Program-made: the position numbers and the translations under genes | The notes under the pieces: generated by a model | What the model was told of the DNA's origin: nothing | What the model saw: the letters and a program-made list of their open reading frames with translations, nothing else | Databases searched by the model: none | From: Centrapalus pauciflorus | Lineage: Eukaryota; Streptophyta; Magnoliopsida; Asterales; Asteraceae | Length of the DNA: 64,000 bases | Assembly: GCA_020465985.1 (NCBI GenBank) | Contig: JAANYP010007092.1 | Span: 62,001-126,000 of the forward strand | Reading direction: 5' to 3' | Shown: positions 22,374 to 34,137 of the stretch, piece by piece | Position numbering within the stretch: the stretch's first letter is position 1 | Layout of the letters: every line of letters begins with the position of its first letter

Positions 22374-23184
22374 AAACTCACACAACCCCAAGTACCCCTG
22401 CACAACACAATGACTCAATATCACAATCTCAACCTCAAGACTCTATACACGATACCCGGATAACTCACACAACCCCAAGAACCCCTACACGAGACTCACA
22501 AAGCCCAAAACCCTAACCCTAACCGCATCGCGGCCGCACTCACCCAATCGCGGTTGCGCCCGCCCCATCACGGTCGCGCTGCCCCAATTCCAGCCGCGCT
22601 CACATCGCGACCCGCACCCAACCTGAATTGCCATCGTTCCATCTCAAGAACATCGTGGCCCGCGATCAAGGGATCGCGGCCGCGCTCACTGTCGAACAGA
22701 TCCAATGAGCTCTGTTTCTTGCACAGCTTAGGGGAGACATCCCCATCTCAACCCAGATCGATTTTACCCACGTAATATACCTCGAATTTACTCAAGAACA
22801 CAAATAAACTCAATTCAATCATATGATAATAACCCATAACATAAAACCCACGAATTTAAAGCTCGAACTCACCTTCAACTTTGAAACTAACTTGAAGGAA
22901 GGAGATGATGAATTACTAGCTTAATCACAACCCAACCCTTGAATTCTTGTTGCTGGAATCAAAGATACACACATACACCTTTAGTTCCTGAACATGGAAT
23001 GAGAATTATGAAAGCAGGAAGCCACACAGCTCAACAATATATATGTTTCAGATTTAAACCCAGTTCGACACCCAACTTCCGATCCCGATACCCCAAACCA
23101 CAATTTTATATCACTGGGTCTCAAATTAAACAATTAATCTAATGAAATAAGTCCACGTACCTATCCCAAAATTGGGATGTTACA
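22374..23184 (-). mobile_element. Truncated 3' LTR of the gypsy element
   Basis: It matches the 5' LTR from its TGTAACATCC start (at 23184) to a point equivalent to about 26665 in the 5' LTR. The last 870 bp or so are missing. It contains the same GC-rich CGCGGCCGCG block. Confidence 0.85.
22525..22690. repeat. GC-rich CGCGGCCGCG palindrome cluster in the LTR
   Basis: Several versions of ATCGCGGCCGCGCTCAC, some mutated, occur within about 165 bp. The same cluster is present in the sister LTRs at about 26800-26960 and 29635-29720, and a GTCGCGGTCGCGAC relative lies near 8140. It stands out against the AT-rich surroundings. Its role is unknown. Confidence 0.75.
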
Positions 23185-23203
23185 ACTCCTCCCTCCTTAT
23201 TAA
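23185..23203 (-). other. Polypurine tract of the gypsy element
   Basis: The reverse-strand AATAAGGAGGGAGGAGT lies immediately upstream of the 3' LTR start and is the expected plus-strand primer site. Confidence 0.75.
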
Positions 23204-23204
23204 G

Positions 23205-25650
23205 CATCTATCCTAAGAATCTAGCTCTACACAGTTCACTAAGGCTAATGACTGTGCACCTCCACATCTGGCTCCCACGGGGCCCTTATGACCGCGTATG
23301 GCTCCCACTGTACTAATATTAAAATCACTTCCTGATTGCGTAGCTTCCTCGCCTCCCGGCTTAGCACTGCCTTTAGCACAAATAAACGCTTTACCTTTCT
23401 GCATCAGCACACGCCCCAACCCTACAACCAAAGCATCCCATTACACCGCGAAAATTCACTAAACCCTCGGGCAACACTAAAATCGAAATCCTATACACCC
23501 AATCTATCAACTCTAAAAGGCGCTCTCCTATCCCTCAACCCATATAATTGACACAGACTGACGCATCACCATCGTCAGTGGCTCTACATCCTGCGAGAAA
23601 TTCCCTATGATTCGTCTCTAATACGCAGCTAAGCCTTAGAAACTCCAAACCTCAGACACAAATGCGGCCTAACCCCAACTTCTAATAACCTCGATTTTCG
23701 CCGAATCCACCTTCACCTCCTCACTTGCCACCACTCGCCCTAAAACTGTCCCTCTTGCGGCCAAAACTCACACCTCAAAGACTTGGCATGAACCTTACTC
23801 GTTATAACACACTCAAAACCTCCCTCAATTGCTGGTTGTACTCCTCATTACTCCTCAAATAGATCAACTGTCCTCAATAAATATTATCATAACGTAATCG
23901 AGCATCGACCTACAACCCTATTCATCAGTCCTTAATAAGGGATAACGGTTCCTCACCATTACCCTATTAAGCTCCTTATAGTCTATACAATTCTGCATCA
24001 AACTACTAATCTTCGTAGGCATCAGATTTACTGAAACTTAATGACCAACGATCTCTCATGCACAATCACTATAACTCTAATTACTACTATAGACTACTAT
24101 CTACTTGCTCAACAGTCACAAAAGCAGACAACTCAAATGAAAGCACAAGAATAGCCACAGAAGGATGCCAACACATATGGTCGAACAGATCCCAATTTAA
24201 ACAAACTGAAGGCACGTAGCCCAATAAGAATAAGCGTACCAGTTACAACATCGTGAGACTCCCTCTCCTCCTCGACTATAGCCTGAAAACTCTGCCTTTG
24301 GCCTGCGGTACTCCACCTCCTCCACGAGGTGCTGATGACGTCTCTGACGCCCCAGTCCCACTCAAGCTCGCCTCCGGAAACCTCATCCCTGGACTCGGAT
24401 AGTCCCGCGATATATGCTCTGGCTTCCCACATCAGAAGCATAATGACTCTTGTGACGAACATGCAACGGCAGTGTGACCAAATTGGTCACTTCTAAAACA
24501 CCTGAGGTGCTCTGGGGCACATGGCCCTGCATGGCGGTGACGACACCACTGACACACACACACACTCTCTCTCTCTCTCTCCCGATGCCGAGCCCTCAAC
24601 CCGGCTCCCAGAATCCCTAGATCCTCTACCAACACTCTCCTGGCTCTGGCCCTGTCTCTAGCTCTGCCCCTGCTGCCTCTGACCCTGACCCTGATCTTGA
24701 CCTTGATTCTGACTCTGTCCACCCCCAGGCTGCCTATCATCCCTGCGATGATCTCGCCGAGCCCCCGAACTCTGACCCCTCTACTCAGAATAGCCACCCT
24801 GTCGGCTCTCTCAGTAAGATCGCGAAGACTCCGATCCCTGGCTTGGCTGCTCAACTCGCTCTCTCTGCGGAGCCGACTGCTCCCTCTGCCTCTCAACCTC
24901 TCTCTCCCTGCGCCGAGCATACTCCATAGCTGATGCAAAGGTGGGGTCACACAACATTCCCACGAACTCCCTGATATTAGATCTCAGACCCTCAATAAAC
25001 ATGCTGACCTTCCACTCCTCGGTAGCCACCTGGTGTGGCGCAAACTGGGCTCTATCATTAAAAACATCGATATACTCCTGTACTGTCATAGACCCCTGCT
25101 GCAAATGGATAAACTCTCTCTAGCTCCCGTCTCGTATCCTGCGGGCAATACTGCAGCTCAAACTCAACACGAAACTCCTCCCACGTCATCAAATATGCCC
25201 CATCAATTCCCCAAGCATCCACCACTGAGCTCCACCATCGCAACGCTCCTCCCTTCAAAAAATAAGAAGCATAACTCACTCTATCGGCACGATCCACATG
25301 GGCAATACGGAAGGCGGCCTAGATCTCTCACAACCAATCCAGTGCCTTCGAGGCACCGACCCCACTGAAAAACTCATAAGGATGCCCCGTCATGAAGTCC
25401 TTAAAGGACCCTCGCATCGGCTCGCTCGAAGAACCACCAGCCCCAAAACTCTGCCCTCGATCTGGCGGAGGCACCGCACCCTGACCCCTACCCGCTCCCT
25501 GCGCCGGAAAACGCTGATCCAATATCTGACTCATCACAACATACAACTCAGACCTACGCACAAACTCGTCACCCCTAAAGTCACCACCCTGAGGCCCGCT
25601 GCCCTCACGGTCCATAATTACCTGCACAATAAGGATAACAACACATATTA
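23205..25650 (-). pseudogene. Gypsy gag-protease-RT remnant
   Basis: The start is near 25627 (MQVIMDREGSGPQGGDFRGD). Frame-shifted gag blocks follow: ALRWWSSVVDAWG and TWEEFRVEFELQYCPQDTRR at 25297-25058, then MTVQEYIDVFNDRAQFAPHQ and EGLRSNIREFVG at 25104-24811, matching the Retrotrans_gag domain. A zinc knuckle near 24420 is damaged (a stop and a Tyr in place of Cys). A protease-like relic (HDVVTGTL) follows and then an RT relic with CIDYKELNR, SMLDYV and VRSWG-type pieces between about 24000 and 23550. Gag packages RNA, and protease and RT mature and copy it. Stops and shifts throughout show that it is dead; integrase is absent. Confidence 0.8.
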
Positions 25651-25775
25651 ACTCTACACAACTCTATACACTACTCATTCATCACCAAATGATCTACTTT
25701 GGATTACAATCCAAGGATCTAAACTCTGTGGTTTAAGCTTAAGCATCCACTAGATACTTAATCTCTTAAACATAT

Positions 25776-25787
25776 GCTCTAATACCA
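25776..25787 (-). other. Primer-binding site (tRNA-Met type)
   Basis: The reverse strand reads TGGTATTAGAGC four bases after the 5' LTR end (…GTTACA). It differs by one base from the common TGGTATCAGAGC. Confidence 0.85.
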
Positions 25788-25791
25788 AGCT

Positions 25792-27460
25792 TGTAACACC
25801 CTCGAACTAATCCCCAATGCCACATAATTACCACGTCAACAGGAATATAATATAATAATCTCTAACTAGTCCCAATACATACACGTGGAAACCCTGATAA
25901 TTTAAAACTTTAATTTACATAATTAGGTCATGGAAATCCCTGATTAACATACACCATATCCGAAATATAATAGTACACAATCCCCAAAATATAACTACCT
26001 CTAAAAAGGGTAGCTAACAACTCCTCAAACACGCAGATGTGAACCTACTAGGGTCCAGCAGGCCTACTAGCACTTCGGTCACCTGAGATACACACATTTA
26101 AAACACTAGGTCAGCTAACGCTGGTGAGTATGCAAGTATTAGTGTACGATTATTTAACTCAGTAAAAACAAGTAATCTCGATAATAAAATGTTCAACGTT
26201 CTCTACTGAACAAATATATGAGATCCCACAAGATAACTCAGATAGATACTCAACCCGTGTGGATGAATCCACGTACCCAAATCCCTAAACCGCACAAAGC
26301 AGTCGTCAGGACTCAAAAGGGAATCGGGAGCGACCCGACCCCTGCCCAGCCGTACGGTTTAGTAACTCGATAGCTCAAGTGTCTCAAATCTCATATTATA
26401 AAACACAGTTCTCAATAAAGCACAACAATACATGCATGACATCATCTCAATAAAAAATCATACGAAAACTCGTAATATCTCGTAAAAAGCTCAGTAAAAG
26501 ATCATGCAAGTATTAATAAAAACCAACCCCGGTGCGACCACTAAAGAATTGCTTATACACTAAACATAATCGTACAAGTATCTCAGAAAAACATGCAAAC
26601 TCACCTTCCTTGAAGTCTCACTACTCGGTCTCGGTTCCCTGCCCGTCCCAACCCTATCAACTCGAGACCCTGAAATTACAACACAATGACTCAATATCAC
26701 AATCTCAACATTAAGACTTTATACATGATCCCCGGATAACTCACACTACCCCAAGAACCCCTATACGAGACTCACAAAGCCTAAAACCCTAACCCTAGCC
26801 CCATCGCGGCCTTACCCAATCGCGGCCGCTCTCGCCCCATCGCGGTCGCGCTGCCCCAATCCCGGCCGTGCTCACATCGCGACCCACGCCCAACCCAAAC
26901 CGTCAGCGATCCATCTCAAGAACATCGCGACCCGCGATTAAGGGATCGCGGCCGCGCTCATTGTCGAACAGACCCAGTGAGCTCTGTTTCTTGCACAGCT
27001 CAGGGGAAACATCCCCATCCCAACCCAGATCGATTTTACCCACGTAATATACCTCGAATTTACTCAGGAACACAAATAAACTCAATTCAATCAATTGATA
27101 ATAACCCATAACATAAAACCCACGAATTTAATGCTCAAACTCACCTTCAACTTTGAAACTAACTTGAAGGAAGGAGATGATGAATTACTAGCTTAATCAC
27201 AACCCAACCCTTGAATTATTGCTGCCGGAATCAAAGATACACACACACACACCCCTTTAGTTCCTGAACGTGGAATGAGAATTATGAAAGCAGGAAGCCA
27301 CACAGCTCAACAAGATATATGTTTCCGATTTAAACCCGGTCCGACACCCAACTTCCGATCCCGATACCCCAAAACACAATTTTATATTACTGGGTCCCAA
27401 ATTAAACAATTAATCCAATGAAATAAATCCACGTGCCTATCCCAAAATTGGGATGCTACA
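25792..27460 (-). mobile_element. 5' LTR of the gypsy element, 1669 bp
   Basis: On the reverse strand it starts TGTAGCATCCCAATTTTGGG and ends TTCGAGGGTGTTACA. It contains the CGCGGCCGCG cluster and a leader with the splice-donor-like GAAGGTGAG (GT at 27144-27143). It is homologous to the solo LTR 28664-30216. Confidence 0.9.
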
Positions 27461-28104
27461 TATATGTTATTGATAATTTAAATTTGGTATATGTGATATT
27501 ATAAAGTTTAAAAGAGATATATATGATATTAACATTATTAGTTGAGTATATATGAATGTATGATAGTATGAACCTTAAGAGGGACATATATGAAATTCTT
27601 CCATCACTATATGTTGCTTGTCTAAATATTCCATTCCAGAAGCAATCTTTAAAAAAAAAAAAGAACGATGTGAATATTTGGTTTATCAACCTTTAGACCG
27701 GACATGAATCAACAGATCATTCATGGATATTTCATATACATGATATATCAACAAAAGTTGTCATCCTTTTAAAATTAAATTGAACATAAACCAAATTAGT
27801 TTTAATAGACAATGCTTCAAGAGACAAAACGATATTGAGATTGAAGGCCAAATATGGTTTATGCTTTGGCTTATCAACATGCTCGCTAAATCAATTAATG
27901 GTTCGGTAGCCATCGATGCAACTACTATAAATGTGGGAGGTTTTTAATTTGAAATCACACAAAAACTTTAGGAATAGAAGTTTTGATAGGAACTTCAAGA
28001 AAATTGACATGATATCAGACATAGCCATGAAGTCAAAGGGGGCGACAATCAGGAGGGATCGTCCAAAAAAAGGAGAGGCACACCGATGGACGATTGTTAG
28101 TTGG
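27461..28104. other. Intergenic DNA; TATATGATATT-type repeats, possible gene scrap
   Basis: Positions 27460-27600 hold repeated TATATGATATT and TATATGAA phrases like those near 43500-43690. Open frame 27931-28227 (IDMISDIAMKSKGATIRRDR) has no recognised relatives; it may be a degraded fragment or chance. Confidence 0.4.
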
Positions 28105-28330
28105 AGTGTAAACGAGCCGAGCATGAGCCTGAGCCCATTAAAGCTTGAGCTCGGCTCGTTTAAAAGTATCAGACTCGAGCTCAGCTCGTTTCGAGCTTTG
28201 TATGTAAAGCTCAAGCTCAGCTCGTGAATAATTATTCAAACTCGAGCATGGCCCGGGATCGACTCGTTTATTGTATATATTAATTTTTTAATTAGTTTTT
28301 TATAATCTATTTATATATTTATATATCATA

Positions 28331-30709
28331 GAGTAAATTACATAAATGGTCCCTGTGGTTTATAGCAAATTATGGTTTCGTCTCTAAGTTTTAAAAATTA
28401 ACTGGTAGTCCATATTTTGAAACCTTGTTACGTTTTCAGTCCCTAAGCAACTAAATTTTTTAAAAATTTCAATTTTGCCCTTAGAAACTAATTTCACTTA
28501 TGGTCCTTAATGAATTAAATTAGTTTTTACTTTATATTTAATTATTTGGATATTCATAATTTTTTAATAAATAAGTACTTTGCCTATATATTAATAAGTT
28601 TCACACCTATTAATTTTAAATATATATTTAGTCATTTCTACATTCTTTCGTTTTGAAGAAAAATGTAACACCCTCGAACTAACTCAAATGCCACGTATAT
28701 AACACATCAACGTGACATAATATGATAATCCCTACACTATTCTCAAGGCACATACGTGGAAACCCAATAATTTTAAAACTTTAATTACACAACAAACAGT
28801 CACGGAAATCCCTGAACATAACATAACCTATCTAAAGTATATACAAACAGTCCACAAAATATAACTACCTCTACACAGGGTAGCTAGTAACTCATCGAGT
28901 AGATGTAACGGCAAACCTACTTCGGTCCAGCAGGCCTACTAACGCTCCGATCACCTGAGATACACACAGCAACACACACAGGTCAGCTAATGCTGGTGAG
29001 AATGTAAGGTTTAGTGTACGATTATAAAGCTCAATTAAATAAATAAACTCGATAGTAAAATGTTCAGCGTTCTCTACTGAACAAGTATATGAGATCCCAC
29101 AAAGTAGCTCAGATAGGCACTCAACCTGTGTGGATGAATCCACGTACCCAAATCCCTAGACCGCACAAAGCAGTCATCAGGATTCAAAAGGGAATCGGGA
29201 GCGACCCAACCCCTGCCCAGCCGTACGGTTTAGTAACTCGAAAGCTCAAGTGTCTCAAATCTCATATCATAAGCACAATTCTCAATAAAGCACAGTAATA
29301 CATGCACGATAATATCTCAATAAAAGCTCGTAAGAAAACTCATGATATCTCGTAAAAAGCTCAGTAAAATATCATGCAAGTACCAGTAAAATAATCGTAC
29401 AAGAATCACAGAAAAACATGCAAACTCACCTGCCCAGCTAGTAATACTATTCGGTCTCGGTTCCCTGCCCTTTCCCTACCCTATCAATGCGAAACCCTGA
29501 AATCACAACATATAACTCAATATCACAATCTCACCCCAACGACTCAATACACGATTCTTAACAACTCACGCAATCCCAAAAGACCCAAACACACGACTCA
29601 CGAACCCCAAAAACCCGACCCGAAACCTCAGCCGCATCGCTGTCGCGCTGACCATATCGGTCGCGGTCGCGCTCAAGATGAACCGCCTGCGATCACTCAA
29701 GAACATCGCGGCCGCGCTCACGGACGAACAGCAGCAGGAATGCTCTGTTCTTGCACAGCCAGGGGGTTAATCCCCCAAACCCATTTTAGCTCAATATAAT
29801 TTGCTTAATTAACCTCGAATTTGTTCAGAGACATACACAAACTCAACTTAATCAATTACTCACAATCAACAGAAACTAACCCACAAATTCAGAGCTTAAC
29901 TTACTTAAATTCGGATAGCACCACTTAGAGATGATGATGATGATGATTTCTTGCAGCTTGAATCACACTTGGGGCTTGATTCCTTGCTGATACAACTTCT
30001 GGAGTCCAGGAACACACACACACTTCAGCTCTCAATTTAGAAATGAATTCATGGAAGCAAGGAATGAACTATATAAACATTTTGGACTAAACCCGGTCCA
30101 ACACCCAATATCCGATCCAATACCCCAAAATACAAATTTATATCCCCGGGTCCCAAATTAAATAATTATTCCAATGAAATAATTCCACGTACCTATCCCA
30201 AAAATGGGATGTTACAAAAAATGTTTATTTTTTTATTAATTTTTGTTTTATAAAATATTTTTCAATCTATTTATATATTTAATTAATTTATCATTCTTAT
30301 CTTCATATATTAATTTTTAAATGATATTAAAGGTGTTTTTGAAATTCTAAACATGTAAATATATACATTCATTTATAAATTATAAGGATAAAATAATTAA
30401 ATATATAGATCATTGAAAAAAAAATTATGACAAAAAAAATTGATAAACGAAATAACTATTTACATAAAAAAATGAAATTATAAAAATACAAATAATAAGT
30501 TGTAAATCAAAAACTAAATTAATTGATTAGGGACCATATGTGAAATTTATTTGTAAGGGCAAAATTGATATTTTTTTAAAAATTGAATTGTTTAGGGACT
30601 GGAAGCGTGACAAAGTTTTAAAATATAGACTATCAGTGTAATTTTTAAAAGTTAGAGACGAAACCTGTAATTTGTTATAAACCACAAGGACTATTTATGT
30701 AATTTACTC
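28331..30709. mobile_element. MULE-type element with long inverted arms, itself split by a solo LTR
   Basis: It starts GAGTAAATTACATAAATGGT and ends with the inverted counterpart, AATTTACTC. The arms pair for about 250 bases or more (TTTTTAAAAATTTCAATTTT, GTCCCTAA, CTTAATGAATTAAATTAG). The flanking nonamers TATATCATA (28322-28330) and TATATTTTA (30710-30718) agree at 7 of 9 positions, fitting an aged MULE target duplication. The empty site is seen in the copy at 34473-34900. Without the solo LTR it is about 820 bp. Confidence 0.8.
28664..30216 (-). mobile_element. Solo LTR of the same gypsy family, 1553 bp
   Basis: The plus strand runs from TGTAACACCCTCGAAC to AATGGGATGTTACA, with the 5-bp duplication AAAAA on both sides (28659-28663 and 30217-30221). 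The A-rich site makes the duplication less decisive. It is homologous to the LTR 25792-27460 throughout, including CAGCCGTACGGTTTAGTAAC and the CGCGGCCGCG cluster. Confidence 0.9.
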
Positions 30710-31063
30710 TATATTTTATATTTATTTAAGCTACATATTATATATTTATTAATTAAAAACTATATGTATGTATGAGCTCGTTTAAACTCGTTTAGTCTCG
30801 TGGGCTCGACATGTGAAGCTCGGGCTCGAGCTCATTTATTAAATGAGCTCATATTTAGGCTCGAGCTCAGCTCGGGCTCGTTTATTAAAGGAGCTCATAT
30901 TTAGGCTCGAGCTCGACTCTGGCTCGTTTAACTCGAGCCTTTTTCAAACTTTTAACGAGTCGAGTCGAGTAAGAGTAGCTCACGTGTAGCTTGGTGATTT
31001 TGAGGCTTTCATTCTCATCATATGAGATAAAAAGGAAACGTTAAATAAGAGAGAAAGTTTATA

Positions 31064-31210
31064 CATGCTAATCCGGCTGTAAGTAAAATTTATATAATTT
31101 TAGAAGAAAAATTGTTAAATGATCTAAAAAAAAAAATTAGTCAGTTGATCAATAAAATACAAAAAGTTAAATGTATATTTTAATAATTTTTAAAGAGTCC
31201 GGAGGCTACA
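31064..31210. repeat. Dispersed repeat shared with 12140-12285
   Basis: This is the second copy, containing CATGCTAATCCGG, TTAAATGATC, TTGATCAATAAAATAC and AAAGAGTCCGGAGGCTA. It lies just upstream of the DUF1639 gene and may mark the upstream border of the gene's own flank. Confidence 0.7.
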
Positions 31211-32176
31211 CTGCCAGGTAAGGTTATAAGTTGGAGCGTTAGAGGACCCATATCCAACCATCCAATTTACATCCAACGGTCCACATTGTCCTTGTCAATA
31301 CAAAACCACCGATATGGTGGAAATATATGGAACAAAAACCACAACCCCCCACTTCTTCTTGTCAAACAACTTACAAGAACAAAAACACAAAAAAGAGGCA
31401 GAGCAAAAAAAAATCCATCTTTTTCCCCAAAGATAAAATCACAAAATACCAATTTCAATCTTTGAAGCCCTAAACTAATTTCATTTCTGTAGGAACAACC
31501 CCATCAATTTCCACCATTTCCTTTACTCTATCCGTAGACTTTTGTTCTTGAAGTCCATTTTTCATCTTCACTCTCATTCTTTGTCACTTTTCATATCATA
31601 TATCTATTGGTTTATTGAATGCAGTGTGATCTTAAAGATCTGGAGTTGCTTCTAGCATAGATCTTCAAGTGGGTATTTCAAGTTTGCTTATGATCTTTGT
31701 TCTTTCTTCTCATTATCCATCATAGAAATTGGGTTTTCAAGAAAAAATTCAAAATCTTGATCTTTTTAGTTGATAAAAATCGAAACTTTTTTACACTTTT
31801 CATCTTGGATTATGTTTGATTTCTCACCTTCTTCAGTGACTTCTAAATGCAGGGTAATTTGAAAGATTGATGCTGATTTTATCATAGATCTTCATGTGGG
31901 TATTTCAATTTTTCATACTTTTTTGTTCTTGCGTTTTATTGTTTCGTTTAGGGTTTTGTTCTTTCTTCTTATCATAGAAATTGGATTTTATGAAAATTTC
32001 AAAATCTTGATCTTTTTAGTTGATAAAAATCGAAACTGGGTTGCTTTTGTAAGCTATAAAACTCCCTTAGTTGATAAAAATCGAAACTTTCTTGCTCTTT
32101 TTGTTCTTGTGTGTTATTGTTTCTTTAAGATTTTCAGTTGTTTTTTCAGAGATAGAAATTGAAGTTTTTGGTGCAA
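31211..32176 (+). promoter_or_regulatory. 5' flank and leader of the DUF1639 gene
   Basis: The sequence becomes less AT-rich and CT/CA-rich from about 31250, typical of a plant promoter and leader. No convincing TATA box was fixed; GATATGG and AAATATATGG occur near 31310-31335. The leader contains a direct duplication at 31661-32103 (listed separately). A 5' UTR intron is possible but not shown. Confidence 0.4.
31661..32103 (+). repeat. Direct duplication in the leader of the DUF1639 gene
   Basis: The block beginning GATCTTCAAGTGGGTATTTCA (31661) recurs as GATCTTCATGTGGGTATTTCA (31887). Both continue to GATCTTTTTAGTTGATAAAA and ATCGAAACT. A third partial copy, TTAGTTGATAAAAATCGAAA, is near 32068. 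The unit length is about 226 bp. Confidence 0.85.
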
Positions 32177-34137
32177 ATGGATAAGCTACAATGGGGAAAT
32201 AGAAAGAGACTGAGATGTGTAAAGGTGAAAGAATCAAATGGAAAATCAGATGGAAATGGAATTATTGTGAAGAAAAAAGTCACATCTCAACGTGTTGATC
32301 GAAGGGTTGTTAATGAACAAGATCCTCCTCCTCATGGTTCATCTCCTCAACGTCTTAACAGGTATTTTTGTTAATTTTTATTTTCATTTTTAAAAAAATA
32401 TGAAAACCCCACTTCATTTCTTGATGTTAAACCCTATATCTAACTAAAAATTCACTCTTAATCTTGTGTTTGGTTGATGAAAACCATAGATCTTTGACAC
32501 TTTGGCCTGTTGCAGCTTGTAGAATTTTCAGAAATCTATTGAGTTTTCCTTTTGCATTTCTTCAATTTTCTAAACTTGTGGTTATTTTATTAAATAAAAA
32601 GTAAAAAAGAGAACATGGGTTCTGTTTGGGTGTAGAGAAAATCAAAGAAAAAAAGATAAAGTTTGATGCTTTTTTTTTTTTTGAGATGGGTGTTTGGCTT
32701 TGTTTGATGCATCTATAAAGCCTTTTGTGTGTTTGGATTTTGATGAAGAACACTGAACACACACCCAGATGGGATTTTGCAAATCTGATCGAATTTGATG
32801 ATTTAGATCTTTGTGAACTTTCCACAAAACTATAGAAGAAACATATTGGTCTTGTGGGTGTTTCTTCTATAAATTTCTGATTGGGTTTAGGATCACCAAC
32901 AGGAAGATAATGTCGGCATTATCGTCACCGGAGAAAGAAGATCGGTATTACACGACACGTGGATCGGCAATCGGAGGGCTCGAAGAGAGTAGCAGCAGCA
33001 AGAAGGTGTTGACAGTAGATACAAAAAAAGAGACCAAAAAAGCTGTTTGGCCTAAACTGTTCACTACATTATCAAGCAAAGAGAAAGAAGAAGACTTTAT
33101 GGCTATGAAAGGGTGTAAACTGCCTCAAAGGCCCAAGAAAAGGGCCAAGATGATTCAAAGAACCTTACTTGTATAATTACTTAATTACCTTTTTCATTTT
33201 GTTCTTTGATAGTTTCCAAATTATGGGTGTTTTGATTATTGAATTTTGTGTTATTTGTATGCAGCTTGTAAGTCCAGGAGCATGGTTATCTGAGCTATGC
33301 CAAGAAAGATATGAAGTTAGAGAGAAGAAGACTTCTAAGAAGGTTTGTCATTTGTGTTTTCCATGTGTGAAGGGTAGTGATTTATATACAACAATTTTTG
33401 GTTACAATAAAGTCATTATTGTTATGGATGATAAAAAGTTGTGTGTTGCTTTCGATTTGGTAAAAACCGAGAGTAATGTACAAGTTTAATGCATAAGGTA
33501 CAAGTTATTGTAGCATTGTTTGTTAAAGTTTGAGTTTTTTATGAAAAAAAACCAACACCTTTTCGCGGTTTTTATGCATTTTCGTCCCTTTTCTTCTCTA
33601 GAAAAGTCCACAAGGTAATTTTTTTCCTGGTTTTGTGAAATTTGACTACTCCGGTTATAATTGGTAAACTGGATTTTTAAAACTGAAAAACAGGGTTCTA
33701 TTTACTAAATCAAAAAGAAACTTTTAACCTTTTGGACTTTTTTGGAAAAAAAATACATGAAGGAACGAAATTGCAAAAAACCGTAAAAACATGTTTTTTT
33801 TTTTCTTTCATAATATACCCTTAAAGTTTTAACCAAAAGGAGGGGGTTCATAGATAACTATACATTGCATAACGTATAAATCTGTAAAACCTGTTGTGAA
33901 TGACAAAAAGTGATCGGGAACTCATCTTTTGGTTAAAACTTAACAAACCATGCTTCGATAACTTGTACCTTATGCTTTAAAAGTTGTACATTACTCTTGT
34001 CTTCCCCAGATTGAGAACAATGGTGTCTTATGCAAGTAAAAGGTCTATGTATTGTTTTATGATGAGTTTTATGTTGGTTTTTGCAGAGACCCAGAGGATT
34101 AAAGGCAATGGGAAACATGGAGAGTGATTCAGAATGA
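32177..34137 (+). CDS. DUF1639-family protein, four exons
   Basis: Exons are 32177-32361, 32891-33170, 33265-33342 and 34087-34137; all introns are GT-AG and the frame is kept, giving 197 residues. The ATG at 32177 (MDKLQWGNRKR) is preferred because no upstream ATG is in frame. Exon 1 is basic (CVKVKESNGKS). Exon 2 carries YYTTRGSAIGG and the family's basic motif KLPQRPKKRAKMIQRTLL. Exon 3 encodes LVSPGAWLSELCQERYEVRE and exon 4 RPRGLKAMGNMESDSE, the conserved C-terminus. DUF1639 (PF07797) proteins are plant-specific and of unknown biochemical role; the Lys/Arg runs suggest nuclear location (inference). Intron 3 holds a 528-bp MITE. This looks like an intact gene. Confidence 0.88.
33470..33997. 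mobile_element. MITE inside intron 3 of the DUF1639 gene
   Basis: The left end AGAGTAATGTACAAGTTTAA, continuing with GCATAAGGTACAAGTTAT and GTTTGTTAA, pairs with the right end read in reverse (AGAGTAATGTACAACTTTTA, then GCATAAGGTACAAGTTATCG). The arms are about 65 bp and the interior has no ORF. The intron splice sites are untouched. No target duplication is obvious. Confidence 0.75.

Larger units (their letters stand above)
22374..27460 (-). mobile_element. Ty3/gypsy retrotransposon, internally deleted, truncated 3' LTR
   Basis: On the reverse strand the order is 5' LTR (27460-25792), a primer-binding site complementary to initiator tRNA-Met (25787-25776), decayed gag and part of pol (about 25650-23205), a polypurine tract (about 23203-23185) and a 3' LTR cut short at 22374. 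The internal region is only about 2.6 kb. Integrase was not seen, so RT is followed almost directly by the 3' end. No target duplication can be tested because the left end is deleted. Confidence 0.88.
28105..30990. mobile_element. hAT-like GAGCTCG-rich element, split by a nested MULE
   Basis: The left part has GTGTAAACGAGCCGAG, GAGCTCGGCTCGTTT and GCTCGTTTATTG. The right part has GAGCTCGTTTAAACTCGTTT and repeats of GCTCGAGCTC. The two halves together are collinear with 34473-34900, the intact 428-bp copy. The break falls inside the AT-rich core and is filled by the MULE 28331-30709. No target duplication of its own was found. Confidence 0.75.

Noticed and set aside
24697..25651. Plus-strand frames over the gypsy gag region
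   Set aside because: The reverse strand holds the true gag blocks; these are shadows.
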